Shown piece by piece: positions 27,692 to 41,023 of a stretch of 64,000 nucleotides of DNA. The stretch comes from Paramecium sonneborni (Eukaryota; Ciliophora; Oligohymenophorea; Peniculida; Parameciidae). The stretch spans positions 126,359 through 190,358 of the forward strand of contig CAJJDN010000170.1 in the NCBI GenBank assembly GCA_905182985.1, written 5' to 3'. Below the pieces are notes generated by a model. The model saw nothing but the letters and a program-made list of their open reading frames with translations. It was not told the DNA's origin and made no database searches. The first letter of the stretch is position 1. Every line of letters starts with the position of its first letter. The position numbers and the translations under genes were made by a program.

Positions 27692-28038
27692 TATTTAGTT
27701 CATATATATAATCCCATAAATCAATAAAATCATTCAAATCTTTTATATTTTTATACAAATAATAATTTATTTTATTTTTATCTAAAACTATTAACTTTCA
27801 TTATCAGAAACATATATTTAATTATTATAAATCTATGATAATATTTTAATACTATAGTTTATTATATATTATTAATTCTTAATATTTTATTTGAATAAAT
27901 TAATTTTTCTATTTTTCCAAATCAATCAAAACTTTCTATTTTTAATCCTTTCCTTAAATATACAAATTGATTTTCAATCCATTAGATTAATAGAATTTTC
28001 AATTTATGATGAAAAAATTAAGTAAAAAAAATTAAATT

Positions 28039-29777
28039 TCATTCCATACTTTTTTTGTCAGTCGTTTTCATAACATTATTAAATTTGATAGAAATATCAG
28101 CAAATTAATCTTCGTTTTCTAAATCTTTCAATTTACTAAATATTTTTAATTTAATAATACTTCAATAAATAAATAGATGATGAATATTTTAAGTTAGCTA
28201 ATTCTCCAAATTAGATTAAATTATTTTTCTCAAATTTTTATTTTGAAATATTTAAATATGCTTTTAATTATTCTTATTCTTCTTTGTTCTTCTTTAATTT
28301 AGTTTAAACATATTAATGTTTTTCAACATATTTCATCTAATCTATTTCCTAAAATATAATGAAATAAAATAAAACTTAGCTCTTTCGATTAAATTACATA
28401 TTTTCTAAATGCTCTTTGAAACTTAAAGATCTCTATTCTTTCAATGTTTTCTATTCCTCATTTTTTTTTGATTTAAATTTTTCAATTCTTTCTTCAATGC
28501 TATTAAATTTTAGTTTCCATTCTTCCATTTTTTCTTATTAACGTTCTTCAGATTCTTAATATCTTTTTTTATGTCTTGAAAATCTTTGTTCTATTTATTT
28601 TTTTTTATGAAACTACAATTAAGATAAATGTTTATCATGTAATTCTTATTATTTTTCTGCTTTTTCCATCCTTTATCCAACTCTATTAAATAATTCAAAT
28701 TGTTTTTCTTCTCTATCTTATTTGATTTTTTAATTAATTTAATTAAGTTTTTATTCAAATAATAGTTATTTTTCTATTTTATTTTTTTCCATTTATTCAG
28801 CTGTCATTTATCTAAAATCAAAAGATTAATCCATTTCTGATTATTTTTTAAAAAATTCTTCTTCTAATTTATTTTCAAAATCATCCTTAACATGACTTAT
28901 TTTTTCTTCTAATTTTCTATTTCTATTAGCTATTTCAGATACTTATTTAGCTCTCTATTTTTATATTAAAATATCCCTAAGATTTTGATAATCAAATTTA
29001 CCTAGCTTCCATTTTTTCTTGAAATGATTTAGATTTTCTTAAACCTTCTTCTAGTTAATCACTCATATTATTATGATAATTCTTTAATTTTTAAGATACT
29101 TTTTTATTTTCAATAGCTGCTTTTTTTCTTAATTCTTAAAACATTTTTTTTCTACTAGCTTAAGTCTTCTATTCTTTCAAATAATACTCTTATATAGATA
29201 ATCGTCTTTCTAATTCTAATCTTATAGCTTCTTTTGTAAAACAGTCTTATATTTTTTACTCTTTATTTCGTTCTTCTTCAATCTATTACAATTTTTAATC
29301 ATATGTTAACGCTTAATTTCGAAATTATTTTTTCTTTTGACTAGGTTCTGGCCACTTACTAAATGATTAAATTATTATATATACTATCCTTTAAGTTCAT
29401 CTTCCTCTCTTTATCGTCTCTCTAATTCTAATTTAATTCTCTTTCTCTCTGCATATAAATTCTAAAAATCATCTAATTTTCAATAGATAATTTACTAATA
29501 AGTTCCCCTAAATAATTTTAATATGCTTTCTGGATATCGGTTTCACTAAACGATTGTTTTTGAATCTCAAAGTTAAATCGCATCTCGAATTTATTCCTAC
29601 TCATTAAAGTGCTATGTGAAACTTTCTTCTAAAGTGATGACGATCTTATCCCAAACTTTCCATTGCTTTTTAAGTCAATGGAGATTCTGGACGATACTTC
29701 AACTCGTAACCTTGGACAATTCCGATCAACTTACGAATTTCTGGAATGTTGTTAAATTTAGGTTCTGTCAAGAACAT
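28039..29777 (-). CDS. Long coiled-coil protein
   Basis: About 530 residues, mostly Glu/Lys/Gln/Arg with heptad-like hydrophobic spacing. Examples are EEERNKEQKIQDCF, ELERRLSIQEYYLKEQ, MFQELRKKAAIENKK and QQEKMEEWKLKFNSIEERI. The N-terminal ~80 residues are less repetitive (FLTEPKFNNIPEIR). Introns of 24-28 nt near 29,730, 29,300, 29,010 and 28,350 are needed. No family assigned. In ciliates such proteins are often cytoskeletal or basal-body components; that is inference. Confidence 0.72.
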
Positions 29778-30335
29778 ATTTGTTATTATTAAATATTAAT
29801 ATAATTTATTTAATAGGATAGTCATATAAATAAAAAATTATCTTAATATGATGAATTCATCAGATTGCTATATGGTTTAATTATAAATATTTTCTTTATG
29901 TAAAGAAAATTCTATAGATAAACTTGATAATTCAAAAATTAAGTAGAAATTTTATATAATATAAAGGAGTATTAAAATTAATAAGTTAAAAATTTGAAGA
30001 ATAATTAAATTATGTTCTATCAGTAATAAAAAGATAGAAATTTGAAGTAATAAAGAGATTATAAGTAACTCATCGTATTTTTAATGTATATATAATAGAC
30101 TAATTTATGAGAAGTTAGAAAATTTACAATTAAATTTGTAAATGTGAAATAATGATAAAGAAGAGAAATAAATTTTCTAATATTTTTTTATAACATCTTT
30201 CATTAGATTCGTTTTGTGAATAGAACTAGATTAGATTATAGATATTGGAAATTAATTGAATAGAAATTATAGAAAAAATGAAAGCATTTATGAGAAAGTA
30301 GTGATGATAATAACTGATATTATTTTATTAATTAA
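29778..30335. other. Intergenic region between divergent genes
   Basis: About 560 bp, AT-rich, no coding frame or named element recognised. It should contain both start regions. Confidence 0.6.
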
Positions 30336-31657
30336 ATGTCGTTACTTTAAAAGTTTACAAAGTTATTCAAATCAAAGGATGAGATGTTAGAATCATTAGG
30401 AATTTTATTGAAACCTAAATCTCAAAAGGATTTTGATGTAGCTTGTGAATATTTTGGATCATTAATGAGAAGATTTCCAGGTGTGGTTTTTAATGTTTTA
30501 AGATCAAAAGAAAATGTAGAAAATTATTAACCTAAAGCTGAACATTTATTAAATTTATTATTTGTGATACATGCAAATATTTGTGATGATTCAATTAGTG
30601 GTTAATTGAGAGGACCTCCAATTTATTGGTTAGATAAATTAATGAATGAAAATAAGGAAAGTTTTATATTAATTGAAAGAATGATATGTGAAGCTAGTAC
30701 ATCTAGTTTCTTTCCATAATAATCTCCACTTACTTAATAATCTTAATTTTAAGGAAAGAATGAATAAATAAAAGAGAAGAGGAGAACAAGAATTGAAATG
30801 AATGAATAACTTAAAAATCCTATTTAAAAAACAGAAGCTTAATTAGTTACAAGTTAGTTAAAAGCTAAGATCTTTTGTATAATTTATTATTCATTCTTAT
30901 AAAAATTATCAGTTAATTTATTGGTTTATTAATCTTGTAAAGATTTATAATATCCATTTGAAGAACCTGAAGATGTTAAATTAAGATATATTTGGATTTA
31001 TAAGATTTAAAATGTTATGTTAATGGGTTTAAAATTATTGGAATGCAAAAATATTAAATATATGATATATTAAGATTTAGTATATTAAGATTTGCTTAGA
31101 TTTTAAGTGTTTGTAAGATAGGAAATTGAATAATTAATTGATCATTATGCTACAATACCAAATTTAGATTGTTTATCATTATATGAGATTTTTTAAGAAT
31201 TTTAGAGGGCAAGAACAATAATAGAAAATTATAATTAAGATGTTGATCTAAAATTAAGAGTTAGTACAAGATAAATTGAAGAATTTTTAAGTTTTTCAGT
31301 TCGTATAAAGGTTCTTAATCAATTTGCTTTTAAAAAAAGTATTAAAGTTCCAAATAGACAATAACCAAATATTTCAATAGTTTAACAATCATAATCTGAT
31401 CGTAAAGTAATAAATAATAGATAATTTATTTTTAGCATTAAAAAGCAGCAAGTGATATAAATAAAGAAAATTTAGAGCCTTTAAATTATTAAGATTTACA
31501 ATATGAATAAACATATGAAAGAGGAGTGATGGAGAAGAAATTTTATAATTAATCAACAGAGAATAGTAATGATGATATTGAATAAAATATTTAATTAGAT
31601 GTTGTTTAGCATAGACCTTAACATCTCAAAGGATTAAGCACTTTTCAACAATATTGA
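30336..31657 (+). CDS. Hypothetical helical protein
   Basis: About 430 residues with one 29-nt intron near 31,405-31,433. The N-terminus (MSLLQKFTKLFKSKDEMLES) is followed by helical segments with conserved-looking aromatic and Cys residues (FDVACEYFGSLMRRFPGVVF, LLNLLFVIHANICDD, GPPIYWLDKLMNE). A Gln/Ser-rich linker and a second helical block follow. The tail is acidic and Gln/Asn-rich. I do not recognise a family; an alpha-solenoid is possible. It ends 31 bp before the next + strand gene. Confidence 0.62.
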
Positions 31658-31688
31658 ATATTTTTATTATCACAATTATAATTTATTT

Positions 31689-33017
31689 ATGATTATTGCT
31701 GCATAGCCAAATAGTTTAAAAGAATAAGAAAGTCTAGCTAAGAAAATTTTCTATTAAGAGTATTTTTAAAATAGAATCAAATCTTTTCCAATAGTATCAA
31801 AATTCTCAAAAAGACCATATTAATCAAAATTTCTTAATTATACAACTTTATTTCATAATCTTAAACATCATGTTGGTTTAGGAAATTAGTTAAAAATTAT
31901 GAATAACAAAGATAAATAATATCATTATTGCTGTAGTTTGTAATATATTTATACTTTGATGCCTTAATTACATTTAGGAATTAGATTAAATAGAAATATA
32001 TAGGATTCAGATTATGATTTTTCTGTATATAAATATCTCAACTAATTTTCATCTCTTACTTATTGCTGTAAAGTTGATTAAAATTATGAAACTGAATAAA
32101 AGGTTATATTAAATTACAAAGAATCATCTTTAATTATTTAAGAAAATAAAATAAAAATTGCTTTATAAAGTGGAACTATAATCCAACCATATATTAAGAC
32201 TGACTTAAGAAATTTTGGGTAAAATTATAATTGATTTAGAAAAACGACTTTTGGTTTTAAAGCTAAGCTAAAGGATTTTGAACTTTTTGTATACAAATAA
32301 ATTACAAATACAAATAAATCAAAAAATCTATCGATGGGAGTTAATCTTAATGTTTTGGATTGGAAATTTGGATTAAAAATTAATCTTGACTTTACACTCG
32401 GTTGTTTTGTTTTTTAGTATAATTTCAAACTCATTATCAAATTAGCATATAGAAATTTGGTCTTGCTCTATAAATACCTTTATATACATTTTAATTTGAT
32501 GATTTGATAGAGAAATATACAGTAGTAGCATTTGGATTTATGATTGCATGCTCCATTTTAAAGTGTTTCTAATAACCTAAAGTTATCCCTTTAAATAAAT
32601 AATAAAGAATTGAATAATCTAGAAATCAATTAAATTTATTAGAACAAAAAACTAAATAGAATTTTAAATTTGAAAAAGAAAAAAATGGATTATTAATTCT
32701 TTTTGTTTATTATGGTAATGCTGATCATATTAAAATATTGAGTTAATAATAGAATAAACAAAAATATCAATTACAAAATGATGTAAATTTTATATCAAAT
32801 ATATTAGCTTGAAATAATTGATGTCACATTGCCATGTTAATTCAATGTAAAAAATTCTAAGTTACATTTACCAAAGTATACAAAATCTGTTTTATTTGGT
32901 TTCTGTGATCCATGTGAAAATACAAACACTCCTAAATTGTTGTTATTTGAATATACCTATAAATAACAAAAATTCGATAAAATTTTTGATGACTTAGAAG
33001 AAGTGGTGTTGCCATGA
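31689..33017 (+). CDS. DNAJC11-like protein (DUF3395 C-terminus) without a J domain
   Basis: The C-terminal region matches the DNAJC11 tail: EIIDVTLPCQF, KNSKLHLPKYTKSVLFGFCD and LLLFEYTY. The middle is a run of amphipathic beta-like strands and a hydrophobic segment (VVAFGFMIACSILKCF), comparable to the beta-barrel-like central part of that family. DNAJC11 associates with the mitochondrial MICOS/MIB complex. The usual N-terminal J domain with its HPD motif is not encoded here, and no upstream in-frame exon for it was found. Introns: 21 nt near 32,220, 29 nt near 32,419 and 25 nt near 32,784. Confidence 0.75.
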
Positions 33018-33046
33018 TTTATTATATAATATTAAAAATAATTATA

Positions 33047-33632
33047 ATGGAAGAATTAGGTATACGTCCTGAAACATCTAAATGCTCAAGAATGGAAAAG
33101 CGTAGATTGGTATCGCAAAGTCATCAAAGGTAAGAATCAAGTCAAGCTCCAAGAATTAATGGAATTACTTTATAATAATATTTTCGAGAAAGTAACTTTA
33201 GAGTACTGGAAATTAATGAAGATGAATGGGACAATTAATAAGTTGTATAGACACTTGCACCTCCACTTCAAAATAACAATTTTCGTATTAAAACAGATAA
33301 AAAAATAAACAATAAAAAACTACTATAAAGATCTCCTGTTTAAAACTTAACCATTAGCAAAGACTTTAATCAACGTAAAATTAATAGAGTACGTAAAATT
33401 TTTGATTATTTTATAGCCTCATATAACATCAAATGAATTCTTTAATAACGAAGATGACCTCAGAAAAACTAAAATAGAACTTAAATATGGTCGCCTAAAA
33501 GAAGATGTAATCAATCGTTTTGGTAATCCTGAATAGGATCTGATCAACAAATATGCAGAAAAATTTAATATAAATAGAGAACCTCCAAAATTGACTTTAG
33601 CACCCAGAGAACTATTTACAAAAATTAAGTGA
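33047..33632 (+). CDS. Small hypothetical basic protein
   Basis: About 185 residues, one 28-nt intron near 33,390-33,417. Starts MEELGIRPETSKCSRMEKRR, Arg/Gln/Asn-rich, with no hydrophobic core segment; ends PRELFTKIK. It follows the DNAJC11-like gene by 29 bp on the same strand. Family not recognised. Confidence 0.6.
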
Positions 33633-34373
33633 ATATTATTCTTTTTTTTTTTTCATTGCCACTGCAAATATAAAAAACCATTTTTCATATGTCTTTTTTA
33701 TTTTTAACTACTATTTCCTAAATAATATTATATTATTAATTCTACCAACCAATTAAGTTTTAAATTACAAATTATATTGTCTTCTTGTTATTAAATTGGA
33801 ATATTGATAAGTTTCATTAGTGTTTTTCAAATTTTATTTTTTATATTAATGATGAAATAATATTTTATTTTAATTATTCTTACATTTTTACATAATACTT
33901 TTCCCTAAATTATTAATAAATCCTATTTTAAGTTAATTTTTAGATTCCTTTAGATATTAGTTTAAATGTTTTAATTGAATATCATATCTTTGTTATTGAT
34001 CAATTTTCGCAATATATTCTAATTTTGGGTTAGAATTACCTAAAATTTAGGCTATTTTACAAGAGAATAATTTATTAGATTTTAATTAAATAATTCATTT
34101 AAAACAGAATATAAAATTTGTATGTTTTAATTTAATTGAAATACAAAATAATCAATATTAAAAAGAAATACTATTAATTAGGAATCATTTATTATCTTCC
34201 TTGATTATTGATTTGAAACAATAATTTAAATATACATGTTTTTTTTTAATAAAAATTAAGAGCATTTTTGCAATAATTATATAGTTTATTTATAGAAAAA
34301 TAAAAAAAGGAAATTCCATCTATGATGATGATTGAATTGAAAATTAATAATGAATAATTAAATTTACTTTATC
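33633..34373. other. Intergenic region between convergent genes
   Basis: About 740 bp of AT-rich sequence with poly-T and poly-A runs, between two convergent genes. No coding frame or RNA gene recognised. Confidence 0.6.
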
Positions 34374-34831
34374 TCAGATTAATTGATCATCTTCTCTTTA
34401 ATGCTTTTCACAAATGGGCATTTTAGGATAGAATATATAATTTCCTATTCCGAAACCTAATGCCATGACAAGAAAAACCCAACCTTAATTAATGATTTTG
34501 AATTACCATTGACTGTCATTAATAAAAACATTGTTATTGAAGATTATGTAGCAGCCAGTAATTGCCATGTTATCTTTAAAAAAAGTGATCTAAATTAAGT
34601 GAATGATTACTTCTATTTATCTGCAATTCCTTTAAGAACTGGAAGTAGACATAGGAAAATGCAGAAAAACAATGTAGCAAATAGTCCTCCTACAAATTCA
34701 CCTTATGTAGTAGATTTCCAACTAGAAAAAGATTTGTAGAATATTTACGTATTAAAGACGAATCGAACTTAGTAATCCCAATTAATAATCATATACATTC
34801 TCATATCCATCATTTACATGCCAGGGTGCAT
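34374..34831 (-). CDS. Ctr-family copper transporter
   Basis: About 145 residues. The N-terminus is Met-rich (MHPGMQMMDMRMYM), the usual extracellular copper-collecting head. Three membrane helices follow. TM1 has GEFVGGLFATLFFCIFLC. TM2 contains the diagnostic MxxxM (MFLLM). TM3 has the GxxxG packing motif (ALGFGIGNY). A 23-nt intron near 34,482-34,504 joins TM2 and TM3 in frame and makes the NGWVFLVMALG segment. These signatures are specific to Ctr/Slc31 high-affinity Cu(I) channels. Location (plasma membrane or vacuole) cannot be read. The C-terminus is short and contains one Cys followed by His. Confidence 0.9.
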
Positions 34832-34991
34832 TTCTGATTATTCATTGTGTGACATAATATAAATATTAATTAAATTATATAGTATCACAATAGGAGTTTT
34901 TGATTTGAGATTCATAAAATTTTGATTGATAATTATTAGATTGTTTTAAGAAATGAGTATTTGTTAAATATTCTGAAAATATACATTAATT

Positions 34992-36938
34992 TCATTATTG
35001 GTTATATGTTTTATCTCTTAGACCAACAATATAGTTTCTTGGTCTTAATGGATTTAATCCTTTATTTTATCCTGTCGAAGTTGATTGATCTTTCATTTCA
35101 TAAACTTAAGCCTAATTTAATAAAAATAAATAGAATTACTTCACTATCAACTTTGAAATTACTTAAAATAGTTTAAGATGCTTTGGTTTATCTTTTTCTA
35201 ATATTAGCCATTTGTATAGCCTAATAATAATAGTAGAATAGATACTTTTCTTCTCAATTCCCATTCATTCCAACAATAATTAGGATCAAGGTTTTTTTCA
35301 ATAAAGTGAACAGGTGTTTATACATCTTTATCAACCATTAATTTATTAGATAATAAACTACCACTTTCAAAAGTAAGTTTAAGATTGAGATTCTTAAAAT
35401 TCTCTTCTACTCTAAATAATCTAATAAGATGTGGTTTCTATCGACATATATCAATCACTCCAGCTAAATATTTTTATGGTTCTGATAAGAATTCATTAAT
35501 AGCTATTTCATTACTAAAAACACAATTCTTATCTCTATATCTGAAAACACCTAAAGATGGTTTACCTGGGATTAATAATCCATTTTTCTTAACAACAGAC
35601 CAAATACAGAATCCAAAATAATCTAATTATGTTTACATAAAATCAGGAGTATTTTGAGGTAATAATCTTTACACTCCTGATTCAGGTTAATAATTAATCA
35701 AAGATAAATTATCAGGTTAAGTGGATTCCATTTATTTACATTATTTTTAAATAGCTAGAGGCATGGAAAGTTTCATCATTTTTCTAAGATCTATTAACAG
35801 ACGAAAAAGTTCAACTCTTTCAATTGATATTTATTTATCTTCAAATAGACCAATATGACTCTAAGCTAATAATGCAAATTTCGGATAGACTTATTCTTTT
35901 GGTGCAGATGATTTATGTTCTAATAGTTTTTTCAAATCTTCCATTTCTTTAATGAATCTAATTCTATTTTATTCAATCATAGCTTCACTTTATTCAATAT
36001 CTTCTTGTAAGGATAAAATGTAAGATAAATATTATCTAAGGAATGCCAATTCATCTTTATATTTATCAATATCTTCAGCATTCATTTAGAATTTATCTTA
36101 ATTAATGAAGAAAGTAGTATAAATTTCACATTGTTCAATAGTTTCTAAAGCTATTTGTTTAATTTATTCAGAAAGTTCTCTAGCATTATATTTAGTAAGA
36201 TCTTCTAAAGAGCTCAGTGAGACTCCTCCTTTTCCAATTTTCTTATTGAATAATCTAATTCCAATAACTAGATTGGCTAATTCAACTAATTAAGTAACTT
36301 TTTCTGAAGGATTCAAGGATACAAAAGGTCCAAGAGCAGCTCTAGGAATAACACTTTCTAGGGCAGCTCCTACTTCTAAAAGTTAATAGTAATATAAAAT
36401 GAATAATACCTTTATCCATATTGAATTGAGCTTATGCATCAAAATTAATAGGATCTTCAATTAATTCTTTATTCTTATATATCAAATAATGAAACATTTT
36501 AGTGTATAAAGTGGTCAAACCTTCAAAATCTTTAGCATTTTTAATTTCTAAAGTAACAACATCATCAATGTATTTTCCAGTTTCATTAGATTGTTTTTTG
36601 ATTTTCTCTTGTCTTTATAATTCCATTTCGACATAGGCACTATCGTATTCTTAATATGGATAATAGATTGTTACATATTTGTAATTGGATAGTTTTTAAA
36701 TCTGGTGCATTTTAATTACTGAGTTTATTAAGAGTTTCATTTTTAAGTTCATTTAATTCGCTTTCATTGAGTTTTTCTTCTAAATAAAATTTATTAGTTC
36801 CTTTTGAAATAAGAAATGATATTTACTTTTATTAAGAATAGTTTAAGCAACATAGGATGCTAATGTTTCAGTGATAGGATTGTTTCTAGCTCTACATTAA
36901 TAAAGAGCAAACTTGACTACTTCATCTAATTAATTCAT
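34992..36938 (-). CDS. CFAP206: CFAP206 (cilia- and flagella-associated protein, radial-spoke related)
   Basis: About 600 residues with several blocks typical of CFAP206: GIRLFNKKIGKGG, LDYFGFCIWSVVKKNGLLIPGKPSLGV (cited in part), KYLAGVIDICRQKPHLI, and the hallmark WNEWELRRKAIQMANIRKR near the C-terminus. The end reads RPRNYIVGLRDK, again family-like. It docks radial spoke RS2 in motile cilia and shapes ciliary beating, from work in Tetrahymena and mouse. Introns of about 25-34 nt are needed (for example 34 nt near 36,375-36,408 and 25 nt near 35,202-35,226). Family length is similar (human about 620). Confidence 0.9.
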
Positions 36939-37275
36939 ATTTTGTATATTAGTTTTGATAATTAATTAATTTGATGAAATTAGCTTTCCATTAATTAGCA
37001 AGATAACATACAATAACGAATAATAAGAGTTTAAGTTTGCAAACAAAACAATCATTAGAGTAATCTTATTAAGATGCACAATTCTAATTTGTGATGCAAT
37101 TCTCAAAGAATACAACTTAAGAATAGATAGAGTAAATAGTAAATATACTACTTGAACATAAATTTTAATCTTATAAGACTAGGAATCTTTAAAATGATAA
37201 GATTTTATTATTTATATCTATTGGTGATCCAAAATTAATATTGGAATAGGCAGAATAGATGTAATTATATAAAGT
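36939..37275. promoter_or_regulatory. Shared upstream region of CFAP206 and the anoctamin gene
   Basis: 337 bp between divergent starts. AT-rich; no specific promoter motif identified. It must hold both start regions if the gene models are right. Confidence 0.4.
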
Positions 37276-39094
37276 ATGCACAATAATATTAAATAGTTAG
37301 TGATTGATCGATCTCATACTTAATTGCATGATGTTTATAGAAAGATAGCAGAGAAAATAAATATAAAGAAAGTATTAGATGAGAGATTAATAACAGCTTT
37401 AAATTAGATAGATAAAAGAATAGTGGAATTTGAAAATTATTTAAAATTTAAATATGACTTAAAAAGTGATTTCTGTTTATAAAATGATGATGCAGAAGTC
37501 GTAAAGATATTTAGTCCATCAGAAACCTTACTTATAATATATAATTATTTACATACAATAAAGATAGGAGATTTAGATATGATTCATTTTCTTAAAACTG
37601 AAGAATATTTATAGTAAGTAACTCCAATTCATGATGAATTAGTATCATTAAATACAGTCACTGATATAGAGAGATATTTTGGAGGTAATGTAGCAGTATA
37701 TTTTGAATTTATGAACTTCTATTAATCAATGCTTAAGTATTTAGCAATTGCAGCATTGATTACTTTAATAATTGATCATTAAAGCACACTTTTTAAAATA
37801 ACTAATGTAGCTAGTTTTTATGCAGTATTAACAATGGTTTGGTCAACATTCTTTATTATAGCTTGGCGTCGAAAGGAAAGTGAATTAAGTGTAGAATGGG
37901 GTGTATTTGGATAATAACATATAAAAAGACTTGATCTTAATCCAGAATATAAAGGCACTCCTAAAATCAATTATATTACAGGCTTAGTCAAAAATAGTTA
38001 TCCAACAAGTAGTAGAATATTCTATTATATGGTATCTTTATTTGAAGCCATTCCCATACTTATTATTGCTGGTTTAATTAAAATTGTAGTATTCAATATT
38101 AATGGACTCATTAGAAATGAAGACAGTATTTTCTATATAAGAGTAGCCTCTAAATTAAACTAGCCAGGTGGTTTATTATATTATAAATATACTACTAATG
38201 TTCTAGATATTTTTACAATACTTTTAATTTTCTACATAAACACTCTTTATACTAAAGTTTGCATTAATTCTACTAAGAGAGAAAATCACAGAACTAATTT
38301 GAGATTTTATAATTCTTTGATTCTCAAAAGATTCTTGTTTGAATTAATCAATAGATTTTTTCATTTATTTTATATAGCTTTTATTGAATTTGATATTCCA
38401 ACTTTAAGAAATCTATTAATTAAATTGTTTGTTATGGATTAAATTAGAAGAGTATTATTTGAATCGCTATTACCAATGTTGATGAAATAATAATATGAAA
38501 AATAAAAAGATTAATATAGATTAAATCTTTAAAAGAAAGAGGACATAAATGAAAAGATTGTTGATAGAATTGTATTTATTTTATATTTTATTTTTCTAGG
38601 CAGAACTTGAACTTTGGGAATATGATGATTTTGATGATTATATTGAAGTTATATTTTAATATGGTTACATTGTATTGTTTGCAGCTATTTTTCCTTTAGC
38701 TGCTGCTCTAACATACATTTTCAACTTTATTGAAATATGGAGTGATAAATTTAAATTAGCGTATATATTTATAATATCTAGAAACAAATTGTATTAAAGA
38801 AGTCTTCCAAAAAAAGCTCATAGTATTGGAGAATGGAGAACTGTTCTAATGACTTTATCTGTTTTATCAATCTACACTAATACAGCCTTTATTGCATTTG
38901 CTTATTTTAATGTATTCGAAGCTTGCTAGAAATCCCGTTGCGATTGGGAAAATATTTTAATTCTTCTATTTATGATTGAACATTTCTCCTTAGGTTTGAA
39001 GTATGTTGTATAACAAACTATCAACTCTAAACCTAAATGGGTTAGAATTGTATTAAGAAGAATGAAAAAGAAAAGAAGAAGTTTTAATTATTGA
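37276..39094 (+). CDS. Anoctamin (TMEM16-family) channel or lipid scramblase
   Basis: About 595 residues, multi-pass. The helical N-terminal domain (residues ~1-130) is followed by RYFGGNVAVYFEFMNFY, the conserved entry to TM1. Further helices follow (YLAIAALITLI, SLFEAIPILIIAGL, ILDIFTILLIFYI in approximate form), and the signature EYDDFDDYIEVIFQYGYIVLF before the last helices. A 28-nt intron (38572-38599) sits just before that signature. TMEM16 proteins are Ca2+-gated anion channels and/or scramblases; which applies here is unknown. The C-terminus is Lys/Arg-rich. Confidence 0.87.
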
Positions 39095-39129
39095 CATCTA
39101 TATATATATAATTTAATTATTAACGATAA

Positions 39130-40913
39130 ATGGATGATCAACTAAGTTCTTTAATTTTATGCTAAAAAAATATCTAAGAATTATATACTCTTAATTAGAG
39201 ATTAGAAAAGAAATTAGAAATACAAGATAATAAAATCTCATCTATTTCATTATTGCTTGCATAAAGAAATGAAGATCTTCTATTGAATATTGAAAAATAT
39301 ACTCCTCTTAAAATATTTAGAGAAGAAATTACTTATTTAAGGAACTTCTTAGAACAAAAAACTAAAGCTTTTTAAAATCAATTCGATTAATTACAATAGT
39401 ATTATACTAAAATATCAAAGATAATAAACTAGATAGATGTCAATTTTAAAAGAAGAAAATTAACAACATCATCAAATTGCTATTGAGAAGGTTTCCAGAA
39501 CTACTAATACAGTTTTATTTTAAATGGAATAAATTGAAAAGAAAATTCATTCAGAAACTATTATCATGATAGAAGAATTAACAAAAAAATCAGCTGAAAT
39601 GGAATAAAATATTATGAAGTTATTTTTATAAAAATAAAAACTATTAGAAAAACTTGCTTTAAGTTAAGAAAATTCTGTTGCTAAAATTAATGTTTTTGAA
39701 AATACTTTAAATCAATAACTTACAACTATTTCAAAAATACAATAGACAGCTTAAAAATAAACTCCAAATCATAGTGTTAGGAAATTAACTTTTGATAATA
39801 CTGAAGTTCCTATAGAAATATTAAAAAGATAAGAAGATGTTCTTAATTATATGACAGCTAGTATTAAAAATATTGAAAAAAAATTAGCAGAAACTGAATA
39901 AAAACCTAAATTAAAAAGAGAATTAAGTTTTGATTAATTTTCTGTTCAATGGTCATAATAAAAACCTAATCATTAATAACATTCTTCATTACCTGCTAGT
40001 TCAATTAAACCAATATTAATAAAAGAAGAATAAGGTAATGAATTCAACAACAACAAATCATCTAGAAGTGAATATGAAAAGTCTTCAAGAACTGATTTAG
40101 CTTAAAATATTGCAGAACCTTTACCATCTGAATTAAAATCACCTGCCTTATAATAAAACAGAGATATTTCAAAAATGCCTTTATTAATAAAAAGTTCACC
40201 TAATTCAATTACAGCAAGTCCAATACCTAATTTTTATGATGATGTTAGAATGAAACAAGAATATGAAAAAAAAATGTAATAAATTAAAACTTAAGAAGAA
40301 TAACAAAGATAATCTAGAATAAAATAATAATAAGAATATGAAAAATAACTTTAAAATTTAAAAAAATCATAATCTTAAATTTCGAATGATAGTTCAATAA
40401 TTAAAAATGATAGTTATTTTTTTAAACAAGATTAATCACTTAATAGAAATGATAGTTAAGAAATAATTAAAGTAAATAAAATATTTATTTAAAAATAGTC
40501 ATAAGGTGGTTTACGTTCATTGATGTAAAAATCTAAAGAAAGAGATTAATAACTTTAAACTTCTTAATCTAAATAAAATTTAAATCTTTCAAATTAATAA
40601 AAGAAATATCCATAATCATAATCTAAAGAATAGTTAGGTCCACTTAAAAATTAAAATGTAGCTACTGGAGGTAGAAAATCTCGAAGTATAAAATTTTATT
40701 TTTCTAGCGAATTAAATGAGAAATCTAGCATAATAATCAAAACACCATTAAGATTAAAGTGCTGAAGAAATAGTTTATCAATTAGATGAAGATGGGTATC
40801 TTATGGATGAAAATGGAAATTATTTATTAGATGAAAAAGGAAATTATATTTAAATATCTGATAAAGATTTAGAAGAATTAAAGAAATAAAACTTAGTTAT
40901 TGAATAAGAATGA
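39130..40913 (+). CDS. Coiled-coil, Gln/Ser-rich protein with C-terminal D-E-x-G-N-Y repeats
   Basis: About 575 residues. The N-terminal ~250 residues are coiled coil (RLEKKLEIQDNK, REEITYLRNFLEQK, EKLALSQENSVAK). The middle is Gln/Ser/Lys-rich and likely disordered. The last 40 residues contain tandem units: DEDGYLMDENGNYLLDEKGN. An intron of 22 or 34 nt near 39,400 and a 22-nt intron near 40,687-40,708 are needed. Function unknown; short acidic G-x-Y repeats of this kind are not one I can name. Confidence 0.7.
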
Positions 40914-41023
40914 TATACAAATATATTCATTTATTTTAGTTATTAATAATATTTAATATTATCTTTCAATCTTATACAAACTAATATACAGTATTTCATT
41001 TAATTATTCAAGATATTAATATT

